From contig JAEWSN010000157.1 of NCBI GenBank assembly GCA_023459915.1, positions 1 through 21,073 of the forward strand: a stretch of DNA of 21,073 nucleotides. Reading direction: 5' to 3'. Shown piece after piece: positions 1 to 8,051 of this stretch (the first letter of the stretch is position 1; each line of letters begins with the position of its first letter). The stretch is from Bacillota bacterium. GTDB lineage: Bacteria > Bacillota > Clostridia > DSM-8532. The notes under the pieces are model-generated. The model searched no databases. It was not told the origin of the DNA and saw only the letters and a list, made by a program, of their open reading frames with translations. Both the position numbers and the translations under genes were made by a program.

Positions 1-849
1 CTGTTCATGGACCTCATGGCGGACAAGGATCGGGAACGCGTGGCGGCACGGCTGCAAGCGCTGCTCAAAACCAACAACTTCTATCTCAAGACCGGCTTTG
101 TGGGCACACCGTACCTGTGCCGCGTGCTCACTGCCAACGGGTATAACGACACGGCGTACAAGTTGCTGCTGAACGAACAGTTTCCAAGCTGGCTGTACTG
201 CGTGAACCTTGGTGCCACCACCATCTGGGAACGCTGGAACTCCGTGCAGGCGGACGGGCTCATCGGTGATACCGGCATGAACTCGTTGAACCACTACGCC
301 TACGGTTCCATTTGCGAGTGGATGTACCGTGACATGTGCGGGATCAATCCCCTGCCCGAAGCACCGGGGTTCCGCAAGGTGCGCATTGCGCCGCAGCCAA
401 ATGGCCGGCTTCAGTACGCGATGGCCCGGTACGATTCTCCGGTGGGCATGTATGAAAGCGGATGGGAGATAAAGCCCGACGGCGAATTGTCCATCCGGGT
501 GGTGGTTCCCTTCGGCGGCAAGGCGGAAGTCGTCCTGCCGGACAGCGGACGGGAACCGTTTGTCGTTACGCGTGGCACGCATGTCTTCACCTACCGGCCA
601 ACCCGTGAATACCGCTTTGTCTGGTCCACGGCCACGGCCACAGTCGGTGAGATGATGGGCAACCCGAAGGTCATGGAAATCGTGGAGGCCATCCGGCCGG
701 GAACCTTTGCCTATTTCTCTTCCGTGATGGGTATGAACGATCATGCCGCGACGTTCCGGGAGCTGCAGGGCAAATTCGGCTTCCAGTGCACCACGGATCA
801 ACTTGACGAGATGGACCGGATGCTGGCGGATGCTGGATATTCCATGTGA
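1..849 (+). CDS. Alpha-L-rhamnosidase-like glycoside hydrolase (GH78), C-terminal part
   Basis: This is a 5'-truncated gene: the frame is open from base 1, so the start lies upstream of the window, and 282 residues remain. The visible part matches the end of the GH78 (alpha/alpha)6 barrel. A GATTIWERWNS stretch (Glu77 of the visible part) resembles the segment carrying a catalytic carboxylate in characterised rhamnosidases, and SLNHYAYGS (His98) is also typical of the family. A beta-sandwich-like section follows at about 120-200. The last 65 or so residues form a charged helical tail (GNPKVMEIVEAIRPG onward). The family releases terminal alpha-L-rhamnose from oligosaccharides, pectin side chains or glycosides. 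No signal peptide can be judged. A hairpin terminator follows, and the next genes are a sugar-sensing two-component system and a sugar ABC transporter, so a role in using the imported glycan is likely. Family assignment is fairly sure; the substrate is inferred. Confidence 0.85.
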   Translation: MFMDLMADKDRERVAARLQALLKTNNFYLKTGFVGTPYLCRVLTANGYNDTAYKLLLNEQFPSWLYCVNLGATTIWERWNSVQADGLIGDTGMNSLNHYAYGSICEWMYRDMCGINPLPEAPGFRKVRIAPQPNGRLQYAMARYDSPVGMYESGWEIKPDGELSIRVVVPFGGKAEVVLPDSGREPFVVTRGTHVFTYRPTREYRFVWSTATATVGEMMGNPKVMEIVEAIRPGTFAYFSSVMGMNDHAATFRELQGKFGFQCTTDQLDEMDRMLADAGYSM

Positions 850-938
850 CGGACCGGATTTTCCATATCCCCCCGCATGTGCCCGTGATATGCTGGGGCA
901 TGGGGCGTGATGCCGTCGCCAGCGAACAGGGAATCGTC

Positions 939-970
939 ACAGGGCGGCCGAAGGGCCGCCCTGTTTCATT
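939..970 (+). terminator. Strong hairpin terminator or attenuator before the sensor kinase
   Basis: A perfect 11-bp GC-rich stem (939-949 paired with 954-964) closes a GAAG tetraloop and is followed by TTTCATT. It looks like an intrinsic terminator for the rhamnosidase gene. It ends only 11 nt before the ATG of the sensor kinase and touches its ribosome binding site (973-978). No promoter fits between hairpin and start codon, so kinase transcripts must pass through it. No convincing promoter was seen between 850 and 938. Confidence 0.8.
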
Positions 971-981
971 GTGGAGGGTAC

Positions 982-2856
982 ATGCGTTTTCAAACCCGTC
1001 TGCTGCTGGTTTTCTCATTGCTGATTGTCCTGTTGGTGGGCGTGCTGGGTGTGGGCTTTTATCGCTACAGCACAAAACAGCTAGAGCAGGAAGCCCTTGT
1101 CGGCCAGGAAGTGGCGGCTGCCCAAATGCTGCATCAGCTGGACAATCTGGTACGGCCCATGGATTTCATCAGCACTTATTTCCTGTCCATTGAGGACATT
1201 CTCACATCCCTCCGGGTGCTCAGCGAGGTGGACAGGAACAACCCCGACAATGCGCTTTATGTCATGGATGCACGCCAGTCCATCAAGAGTGCCCTGCTCA
1301 GTTACTCGTTTGACCGCAATTTTCATCGGGTGAATATTCTGACCCGCCAGGATTTCCTGACCAGTAATTTTGTGTCGCCGAGTGTCCCGGATGCCCGTGT
1401 GGCGGAGCGTCTGGCGGCCATCCCATGGTATGGAGCAGCGGAAGCCGCCAAGGGTCGTGTTGTGCTGATTCCGCCATTTCGGGATCCCTGGGGGCCTGAA
1501 CCGGGTGACGGACCGGAGGTGTTCGCGCTGGTGCGTGCCGTGCAGGGCGGCGGCATGGGCAACGGTTATGTGGAAATTCAGCGGCCCAAGGCGGAGCTGA
1601 CAAGCGTATTCACGGTGGCGGAACCGGAATCCGTTCGGATTCTGGCCCGGACTCGTGAGGGCGCGCTGCTGTATGCGGCGGGATACGCGTCCAAGGAGCT
1701 CATGGAACAGGATTTGGCAACCATTTCCCATGGCCCCCGGCCGGCGGCCATGGTGGTCAATTCCCTGACCGATGAACGGGAGTTGATCAGTATCACCGAT
1801 TCAACATACAGTGGCGTGACCATTTTCATGGCGCGAAACCGCAACGCACTGCTGCAGCCCATTGTGCTGGCGGGCAGATTTACTGTTGTCATCGGCCTTG
1901 CGACGCTGCTGCTTTCGCTGGCATATATCGCTGTCTTCACAAACCGGTTGACCAAGCCCATCCGGGAACTCAAGCAAAGGATGGAGCAGACGGAGCTCGG
2001 CAACCTGCCCGAACAGAATACGCCGCTTGGCAGCAACAACGAAATTGAGTCCCTCAATCAGTCCTTTGGACAACTGCGCGCCCGGCTCAACGAGGCGGTG
2101 AAGCGGGAAATTCAGGCACATGCGCTGCAGATGCAGGCTCATTTTGATTCGCTTCAGGCACAGGTGAATCCACATTTCCTGTTCAATACGCTCAATGTCC
2201 TCTCCCATCGGGGGCTGATGAGCGGCGATGAGGAGGTTTGCGAAATCTGCGACAGCATCGCGGCCATGCTCCGCTATTCCACGGAGACCGGCACGCGTCA
2301 TGCGACGGTCGCGGAAGAAGTGGCGCATGTCGGCAACTATCTGCTGCTGATGAAAAAGCGGCTTGAGCACAAGCTGGTCTATCACATCGAGGTGGACCCG
2401 CGTATCCGCCGGGAAAGGCTGCCCCGCATCGTGTTGCAGCAAATCGCAGAAAATGCTGTGGTGCATGGCATGAATAAGGCGGGCGGTGTGCTGCGGCTGG
2501 AAATCATCGGCACATCGCTGGCGGACGGATGGCAAATTCTCATCCGGGACAATGGCGGCGGGTTCGCGCCGGAAACGCTGTCCACGCTCAAAGCGAAGAT
2601 GACCGACATCCGCCGGCAGATGGACGGACCGGGGGTTTCTGCGGGCATGGGTTTTGGCGGCATGGGCATCGTGAATACCTGCGCACGCCTGCACGCTTTT
2701 TTTCAGGGTGACGAGCTGTTTCGGATAGGCAACGCCGCCGCCGGCGCGGAGGTTGTCGTCGGCGCCTGTGTCCGGTGCGGACAGGGGTCTGCTCCGGATG
2801 AGCCCTCTTCGGGGAAGAAAGCTCCCGCAGGTTGCCCGGGTGGGGAGGGGACTTGA
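982..2856 (+). CDS. YesM-type sensor histidine kinase
   Basis: This is a membrane sensor kinase of the YesM/LytS class (His_kinase PF06580 plus HATPase_c), 624 aa. The start at 982 is chosen because GGAGGG lies 3 nt upstream and the protein then opens with a membrane helix (about 7-27); a longer reading from 907 would run through the terminator. An extracellular sensor region of about 260 residues is followed by a second membrane helix (about 294-322) and a HAMP linker. The phospho-acceptor motif QVNPHFLFNTL has His398. The N-box ENAVVHG is at 490-496, and the ATP-lid motifs DNGGG (523-527) and GMGFGGMGI (555-563) are intact. The stop codon shares one base with the start of the response regulator, so the two are translationally coupled. 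In this family the pair senses extracellular sugars and switches on neighbouring ABC transporter genes; the ligand here is unknown. Confidence 0.93.
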   Translation: MRFQTRLLLVFSLLIVLLVGVLGVGFYRYSTKQLEQEALVGQEVAAAQMLHQLDNLVRPMDFISTYFLSIEDILTSLRVLSEVDRNNPDNALYVMDARQSIKSALLSYSFDRNFHRVNILTRQDFLTSNFVSPSVPDARVAERLAAIPWYGAAEAAKGRVVLIPPFRDPWGPEPGDGPEVFALVRAVQGGGMGNGYVEIQRPKAELTSVFTVAEPESVRILARTREGALLYAAGYASKELMEQDLATISHGPRPAAMVVNSLTDERELISITDSTYSGVTIFMARNRNALLQPIVLAGRFTVVIGLATLLLSLAYIAVFTNRLTKPIRELKQRMEQTELGNLPEQNTPLGSNNEIESLNQSFGQLRARLNEAVKREIQAHALQMQAHFDSLQAQVNPHFLFNTLNVLSHRGLMSGDEEVCEICDSIAAMLRYSTETGTRHATVAEEVAHVGNYLLLMKKRLEHKLVYHIEVDPRIRRERLPRIVLQQIAENAVVHGMNKAGGVLRLEIIGTSLADGWQILIRDNGGGFAPETLSTLKAKMTDIRRQMDGPGVSAGMGFGGMGIVNTCARLHAFFQGDELFRIGNAAAGAEVVVGACVRCGQGSAPDEPSSGKKAPAGCPGGEGT

Positions 2857-4409
2857 TGAGACTGATTCTGGTTGAGGATGAACCGGCGGCCATGCGGCAT
2901 CTGCGGGCCATTATCGAAACACGCTGCTCCGGATGGGAGGTTGTGGAAACCGCCGAGGATGGCGGGGAAGCCATCGGGAAGATTCTGCGCCTGCGCCCGG
3001 ATGCCGTCATCACCGATATTCGGATGCCGGGGATGGATGGCATGGCGCTGCTTGAACACATTGCACGGGAGTGCCCGGAGGTGCGGCGCATTCTGGTCAG
3101 TGGCCATCAGGACTTTGACTACGCGCGCGGGGCCATCCGGCTTGGTGTCAGCGAGTACCTGCTCAAGCCCGTCGGCGTGCAGCAGGTGCAGCAACTGCTC
3201 GATGGCTTGTATACCGATCTGGTGCAGCTGTATCGGGATGCGCGGGTCTCATTGTGCCGGCGGCATATGGCCGGATTGACACCCGAGCCGTGGCATTTGG
3301 AGAAGTACCTGCCCTCCGGGGGGTATCGCGCGGCGCTTGTCCGAGTCGGCGGGCTGCCCTCACGATTTGCGCCGGAAGAATCGGGTGATCCGGCCATGCC
3401 GGGCAGTGGTATGTTTCTCACCGGATGTCCGGCTGCACGGGAAACGGAGTGGATTGTTCCGGGCCGGGACGCGCGGGAACTGCTGGTTTTTTCCGTTTCC
3501 GAAGAACCGGATGATCGGCGGTTCCGTGACGTGGTGCGGCAGGTTTCAGACTGGTTGCCGGAAGGGTTTCGGACCATCGTCATGGCCGGAGCCGTGTTCA
3601 CGCTGTCCGGGATGAAGGCTGTCCGTGACGGGCTGTACCGCCTTGTTGACCGCAGTCTGGTCACGGGCAAGGATCAATGGCTTTTCTGGACGCCTCAAGG
3701 GGTGGGTGTCAGCGATGCGCCACCGGTGCTGGCGGATCGCCAGCGGGAACGGATGCAGTATTTGCTGGTGCAGGACCAGGCGGCGGAAATCAGGCAGGAG
3801 TTGATCCGTTTGTTCGATGACTGGGAGCGGGCGGAACGCCCGCAGTGGTGGGTGGAAGGGATGCTGCACCAGATTCTGATGCTGGTGGACCGGCATACGG
3901 CGCGGGTGCCGGTGGAAAACACATGCGCGGCGGAGGCGGTGGATGTCTTTTACCCCGATGAGGTGCTCCGGGACGCGGCCTCTTTTGGGGAAGTGATGGC
4001 GGCATGCTGGGCTTATGTGGAAAGCCGGATGGGCCATGCCGCGGTACCCGCAGGCAAACTTGATACTCCGGCGCTGGTACGGGAGGTTGAGGCGTGGATG
4101 GATCGCAGCTTGAGCCAGCCGATGACACTGCAATCCATCTGTTCCGTGTTCGGAGTTTCACAGACCTATTTGAGCCGGTTGTTCCGTCGGTATGGCGGAA
4201 GAACATTCAGCGAGCGGCTCACGGCGATGCGTATCACACGGGCCAGACAGCTGATGGGAGACAACCCCGGCATGCCGCTCAAGCAGGTTGCGGCGCTGGT
4301 TGGGTATGAGGATCCCTTCTACTTCAGCAAGGTGTTTCGTGCCGTGGTCGGCATGCCGCCCTCGCAGTATGCCGAAGGGCTGCCGCAGGGACGGGACGGA
4401 CGGTGCTGA
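2856..4409 (+). CDS. YesN-type response regulator with AraC DNA-binding domain
   Basis: The protein has 517 aa and starts at 2856 in a TGATG overlap with the kinase stop, with a GGGGAGGGG ribosome binding site at 2842-2850. Residues 1-120 form a CheY-like receiver with acidic residues E7, D8 and E9, phospho-acceptor D54 in TDIRMPGMDG, Ser82 and Lys104 (LLKP). A middle region of about 270 residues has no recognised domain, as is common in YesN proteins. The last 100 residues are an AraC-type double helix-turn-helix, with first helix pair around SICSVFGVSQTYLSRLF and second around LKQVAALVGYEDPFYFSKVF. It is the cognate regulator of the kinase before it and most likely activates the binding protein and permease genes that follow. 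The target site was not identified. Confidence 0.93.
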   Translation: MRLILVEDEPAAMRHLRAIIETRCSGWEVVETAEDGGEAIGKILRLRPDAVITDIRMPGMDGMALLEHIARECPEVRRILVSGHQDFDYARGAIRLGVSEYLLKPVGVQQVQQLLDGLYTDLVQLYRDARVSLCRRHMAGLTPEPWHLEKYLPSGGYRAALVRVGGLPSRFAPEESGDPAMPGSGMFLTGCPAARETEWIVPGRDARELLVFSVSEEPDDRRFRDVVRQVSDWLPEGFRTIVMAGAVFTLSGMKAVRDGLYRLVDRSLVTGKDQWLFWTPQGVGVSDAPPVLADRQRERMQYLLVQDQAAEIRQELIRLFDDWERAERPQWWVEGMLHQILMLVDRHTARVPVENTCAAEAVDVFYPDEVLRDAASFGEVMAACWAYVESRMGHAAVPAGKLDTPALVREVEAWMDRSLSQPMTLQSICSVFGVSQTYLSRLFRRYGGRTFSERLTAMRITRARQLMGDNPGMPLKQVAALVGYEDPFYFSKVFRAVVGMPPSQYAEGLPQGRDGRC

Positions 4410-4519
4410 TATTTCCATGTGCGCCGGCCCGTTCCTTCCATGTTCCCGGATGAGGATGGATGGTAGGATGAGCCTGTGGTTCCGGAACACCACCCCCATC
4501 TGTGAGGAGGATACAGACA

Positions 4520-5914
4520 ATGAAAAACAATACGCGCGTTGTCGCGCTCCTACTGACATGTTTGATGACGGTCTCCCTGTTTGCCGCTTGTGGCTCGGAA
4601 CCGCCAACCCCGTCAGCCGCGTCGTCCGGGGAGGCCGCGGTGTCTGCGACCGAAACGCCCGCTGAGTCATCGGCCGCCGCCGCGTCGTCCGAGGCGACAC
4701 CGGAGACGGTGTACGAACCGGTGACGCTGACATTCCTGATTGACAATCAGGCCATCCTCGACGGCATTGAAGCCGTGGCGGCGGAAGCGGAGAAACGCTT
4801 CAACATTTCCCTCGAAACCGAACTGCGGCCGGGCGGCGCCGAAGGCGACAATGTCGTGAAAACCCGTTTGGCCACCGGAGACATGGCGGACATCTGCGCC
4901 TATAATTCCGGTTCGCTTTTCCAGGCACTGAACCCGGAGCAGAATTTCATCGATCTCACGGACGAGCCGTTCATGGCCAATGTCATCGACTCCTTCAAGG
5001 TGACTGTTTCGGCCAACAATCGTGTATACGGCATTCCGTCCGGCGCAACCATGGGTGGCGGCTGGTTCTACAACAAGAAGGTTTATGAGGAACTCGGGTT
5101 GACCGTTCCCAGGTCCTGGACGGAGCTGTTGGCGAATTGTGAAGCCGTGAAGGCCGCGGGCAAGGTGCCCGTGCTGGGGTCATACAAGGACAGCTGGACG
5201 GCGCAATTGATTGTGCTGGCGGACAATTACAATGTGATGGCCGAGCTGCCGGCATTCGCCGATGACTACACGGCCAACAAGGCAAAAATCGCGACAACGC
5301 CCGCAGCGCTGAAAAGCTTCCAAAAGCTGCAGGAGGTGTTCGACCGTGGCTACATGAACGAGGATTTGGTGTCCACCACATATGATGCAGCGCTCAAAAT
5401 GCTGGCCGAGGGGACCGGCGCACACTATCCGATGTTGACCTTTGCCATTCCGAATATTGCGGCCAATTTTCCGGAGCTCATCAATGACATCGGATTTTTC
5501 GCCCAACCTGGCAATGATGCGGCGGACAACGGCCTGACCATCTGGCTGCCCGGTGGTTTTTATGGCAACCGGAACAGCGAGCATGTGGATGCGATTCTGA
5601 CCTTCTTCTCCCTGTATGCTTCCGTGGAAGGCATGGACATTTACATGTCCGCACAGAAGCCGGACGGCCCGCTGCCCATCATCGGAAGCACCTTGCCGGA
5701 CGATGTGTTCCCCGCCGTCAAGGACATGCTGCCCTATTTCCAGGCGGACAAGACGGCGCCGGCACTGGAATTCCTCTCGCCCATCAAGGGGCCGAACCTG
5801 CCGCAGTTCTGCGTGGAGGTCGGTGCCGGCCTGAAGCCTGCGGAAACCGCGGCTGCCGAGTACGACAAGGACGTGGAGAAACAGGCCAAACAGCTGGGAC
5901 TTGAAGGCTGGTGA
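4520..5914 (+). CDS. Sugar ABC transporter substrate-binding lipoprotein (SBP family 1)
   Basis: A 464-aa extracellular binding protein. The start at 4520 is set by GAGGAGG at 4504-4510 with 9-nt spacing and gives a clean lipoprotein signal peptide: positive N-end, hydrophobic core and Cys24 in LFAACGSE. A Ser/Ala/Thr/Glu linker (about 25-60) tethers the domain to the membrane. The body (TLTFLIDNQ, then TRLATGDMADICAYNSG, and GIPSGATMGGGWFYNKKVYEELGL) matches carbohydrate-binding SBP_bac_1/8 proteins. It would capture an oligosaccharide outside the cell and pass it to the two permeases downstream. The 110-bp gap after the regulator contains a small GTGGT/ACCAC hairpin (4476-4493) but no clear promoter. 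The ligand is inferred from the neighbouring rhamnosidase and is uncertain. Confidence 0.92.
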   Translation: MKNNTRVVALLLTCLMTVSLFAACGSEPPTPSAASSGEAAVSATETPAESSAAAASSEATPETVYEPVTLTFLIDNQAILDGIEAVAAEAEKRFNISLETELRPGGAEGDNVVKTRLATGDMADICAYNSGSLFQALNPEQNFIDLTDEPFMANVIDSFKVTVSANNRVYGIPSGATMGGGWFYNKKVYEELGLTVPRSWTELLANCEAVKAAGKVPVLGSYKDSWTAQLIVLADNYNVMAELPAFADDYTANKAKIATTPAALKSFQKLQEVFDRGYMNEDLVSTTYDAALKMLAEGTGAHYPMLTFAIPNIAANFPELINDIGFFAQPGNDAADNGLTIWLPGGFYGNRNSEHVDAILTFFSLYASVEGMDIYMSAQKPDGPLPIIGSTLPDDVFPAVKDMLPYFQADKTAPALEFLSPIKGPNLPQFCVEVGAGLKPAETAAAEYDKDVEKQAKQLGLEGW

Positions 5915-5928
5915 GCCCTGATGACCGG

Positions 5929-6057
5929 CAAACCCCGTTGGCGGGAATCCCGTTTGATCAGCGGGCTTGATGGTCTGGACAGGCGCGGGGGCCATGCGGC
6001 TCCCGCGTTCTGCGACAGACGGGTGAGAACAAAGTGGGTCCCGACTTGAGGATCCAC
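5929..6057 (+). other. Structured spacer between binding-protein and permease genes
   Basis: This part of the 171-bp gap contains successive inverted repeats: CAAAC/GTTTG (5929-5933 with 5952-5956) enclosing CCCG/CGGG with a TTGG loop; a 10-bp stem with one G-U pair and an ATGC loop (5984-5993 with 5998-6007); and an 8-bp stem with one G-U pair (6034-6041 with 6050-6057). No U-tract follows any of them. The likely role is mRNA stabilisation or partial termination that keeps binding-protein levels above permease levels, as described for malE-malF. That role is inference. Confidence 0.55.
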
Positions 6058-6085
6058 ATTCAGCATGCGAAAAGGAGCCATCCCG

Positions 6086-6952
6086 ATGAGTTCATTGACC
6101 AAACGCCTGTATTCGTACGGGTTTCTGCTGCCGGCCGGCATCATCTATCTGCTGTTTTTCCTGTTGCCGACCCTGATGTCCTTTTTCTTTAGCATGACCC
6201 GGTGGACGCTGATGGACTGGGAGTTCATTGGATTCGAGAATTTCGTGATGTTCTTTGAGGAGAGCTCCTTGAACATCGGCTTTCGGAACACCCTCGTGTA
6301 CGCGGTGCTCACCAGCGGTTTGAAGGTACTGCTGGGGCTTGTCGCCGGCACCTTGCTGACGACCAGTATCAAATCAAGACATTTTTTGAGATCCGTTGTC
6401 TACTTCCCGAACCTGCTCTCGACCATCGCGGTCGGGATCACCTTTGGCAGCATGATGCATCCCTCCACCGGCCTCATCAATGTGGCCCTGTCCAAAATCG
6501 GCATCGACGGGCCGGACTGGCTGGGGAATGTGGACATCGCCCTGTTGTCCGTGGTCGGTGTGGATGTCTGGAAAGGGGTGGGGATGGCCACCGTCATCTA
6601 TATCGCCGGCATCATGTCCATACCCCGGCAATATTATGAGGCGTTGGGCATTGACGGCGGCAATGCATGGCAGAAGTTTCTTCACATCACACTGCCATTG
6701 TGCCGGCCGGCCATGAATTCGGTGATTGTGCTCTCGTTCATCGGCGGCCTGCGTTCCTTTGATCTCATCTGGGCCATGACCAAGGGCGGCCCCGGCTTCG
6801 CGACGGATGTTATCGCCTCCATTATTTACAAGCAGTATCAGGGTGGCTTTTACGGCTTGTCCACTGCGGGCAATGTGTTGCTGTTTTTGGCGGTGTCCAT
6901 TCTGGCGATGCCCCTGTACCGGGCACTGAACAGGAGAGAGGTGGATTTGTGA
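6086..6952 (+). CDS. Sugar ABC transporter permease, MalF/UgpA-like
   Basis: A 288-aa integral membrane protein with about six helices. The start at 6086 follows AAAAGGAG (6070-6077) at 8-nt spacing; an upstream in-frame ATG at 6065 lies before that site and is less likely. The binding-protein-dependent transport domain covers most of the protein. The cytoplasmic EAA loop is intact (EALGIDGG at about 185-192, then ITLP), so it should dock with an ATPase. The WAMTKGGPGFATDVIASIIY stretch is typical of first-position sugar permeases. It overlaps the next permease by 4 nt and forms a heterodimer with it. No ATPase gene is present in this locus, so a shared MsmX-type ATPase encoded elsewhere is expected. 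Confidence 0.94.
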   Translation: MSSLTKRLYSYGFLLPAGIIYLLFFLLPTLMSFFFSMTRWTLMDWEFIGFENFVMFFEESSLNIGFRNTLVYAVLTSGLKVLLGLVAGTLLTTSIKSRHFLRSVVYFPNLLSTIAVGITFGSMMHPSTGLINVALSKIGIDGPDWLGNVDIALLSVVGVDVWKGVGMATVIYIAGIMSIPRQYYEALGIDGGNAWQKFLHITLPLCRPAMNSVIVLSFIGGLRSFDLIWAMTKGGPGFATDVIASIIYKQYQGGFYGLSTAGNVLLFLAVSILAMPLYRALNRREVDL

Positions 6953-7842
6953 GTGGCTTGGTGGATGTCCGGAGGAATCAGGGACGGTTGCGGGAAGGGG
7001 AAAGCGCCACCATCGGTGGGCGGATGGGACTGGCCATACTGGAATTGGTCTGTATTGTGCTGGCGGTGCTGCTCTTTGGTGTTCCCTTCTGGTTTGTCAT
7101 TGTCAATTCTCTGAAAACGCGTGTGGAGGCGGCAGAAATGACGATCGCCTTCCCGGAGGCGATACAGTTTTTTGAAAACTATGCGGCGGTGCTCCGGGAA
7201 AAGGACGGGATGCTGATTCGGGCGTTTTTCAACAGCTCTGTCATCACGATTGTCTCCATCGCGGTGCTTGTGGTCGTGTGTGCCATGGCAGGATTTGTGC
7301 TGCAACGGCGGCAGGGCAGGGCGACGCCGATCATCGACTTTCTTGTGCTCGCCGGTCTGATGATTCCGCCGGCGGTTGTCCCAACTGTCTGGGTGCTCAA
7401 CCATCTGGGCCTGTTCAAGACGCTCCCGGGCCTGATCCTGGTGGAGGTGGCGCTGTCATTCCCATTCTCCGCGCTGCTGTACAAGGGGTTCATGGCATCG
7501 CTGCCACGTGAAATCGACGAAAGCGCGGTGATGGACGGTTGCTCCGGATGGCGCATGTTCTTCCAAATCATCCTGCCGCTGCTCAAGCCCGTAACGGCAA
7601 CGGTGATCGTGCTCTCCTCCGTAAACATTTTCAATGACTTTGCCAATCCACTCTATTTTCTGCCCGGCGCGAAAAATGTCACCGTACAGTTGACCCTCTA
7701 CAACTTCACCAGCATGTACATCTCCTCCTGGAATCTGCTTTTCGCGGATGTGGTGCTCATCTCCATTCCGCCATTGCTCATCTTCATCTTCTTCAACAAG
7801 CGGATCGTGGCGGGCATGACGGCAGGTGCGGTCAAGGGCTGA
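6949..7842 (+). CDS. Sugar ABC transporter permease, MalG/UgpE-like
   Basis: The second membrane subunit, 297 aa. The GTG start at 6949 forms a GTGA overlap with the stop of the preceding permease and has AGGAGAGAGG (6932-6941) at suitable spacing; an internal ATG at 7024 would drop the cytoplasmic N-end and has no better site. About six membrane helices are present. The EAA loop is intact around residues 188-210 (EIDESAVMDG, then IILP). The VNIFNDFANPLYFL stretch is typical of MalG-type subunits. With the binding lipoprotein and partner permease it completes the membrane part of a CUT1-type importer. A strong terminator follows 37 nt after the stop and closes the sugar locus. Confidence 0.94.
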   Translation: MSGLVDVRRNQGRLREGESATIGGRMGLAILELVCIVLAVLLFGVPFWFVIVNSLKTRVEAAEMTIAFPEAIQFFENYAAVLREKDGMLIRAFFNSSVITIVSIAVLVVVCAMAGFVLQRRQGRATPIIDFLVLAGLMIPPAVVPTVWVLNHLGLFKTLPGLILVEVALSFPFSALLYKGFMASLPREIDESAVMDGCSGWRMFFQIILPLLKPVTATVIVLSSVNIFNDFANPLYFLPGAKNVTVQLTLYNFTSMYISSWNLLFADVVLISIPPLLIFIFFNKRIVAGMTAGAVKG

Positions 7843-7879
7843 GTGATGCAGGGTCCTTTCTTTTCTCATGATGTGCGTG

Positions 7880-7914
7880 CGGGCAGGCGGGATTTCGCCT
7901 GCCCGTGTTTTTTT
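7880..7914 (+). terminator. Intrinsic terminator after the sugar transporter
   Basis: A perfect 10-bp GC-rich stem (7880-7889 with 7896-7905) with a 6-nt loop is followed, after TG, by seven T residues (7908-7914). It is a textbook rho-independent terminator on the + strand and separates the sugar transporter from the fused-permease/psuKG unit. Confidence 0.95.
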
Positions 7915-7943
7915 GGGACTGTGAGCGACGATATGTGCATTTT

Positions 7944-8029
7944 GGGAAGCCATTTTCCCTGAAATGACGTATCCTGTAAGAAGGATGCAATGCTTGTCTG
8001 TACAACAGGGGTGACGATGTTGCCTGTAC
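7944..8029 (+). promoter_or_regulatory. Candidate control region of the fused permease-psuKG unit
   Basis: This spacer lies between the terminator and the next gene and must hold the promoter of that unit. It contains a GGGAA-N6-TTCCC dyad (7944-7959), a TTGT-N4-ACAA dyad (7994-8005) and a 10-base direct repeat TTGYCTGTAC at 7994-8003 and 8020-8029. A further CTGTA lies at 7974-7978, so CTGTA recurs at about 24-26 bp intervals. No sigma-A promoter with two good boxes was found. Operator function is inferred only from the repeats. Confidence 0.4.
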
Positions 8030-8051
8030 TGAAGCTTTGAAGGAGGATGGC

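Noticed and set aside
907..981. Longer N-end for the sensor kinase from 907
   Set aside because: It would be encoded by the terminator hairpin, lacks a ribosome binding site and would put 25 extra residues before the membrane helix.
1801..2694. Minus-strand open frame of 297 codons inside the sensor kinase gene
   Set aside because: It is antisense to the conserved kinase core and has no recognisable domain.
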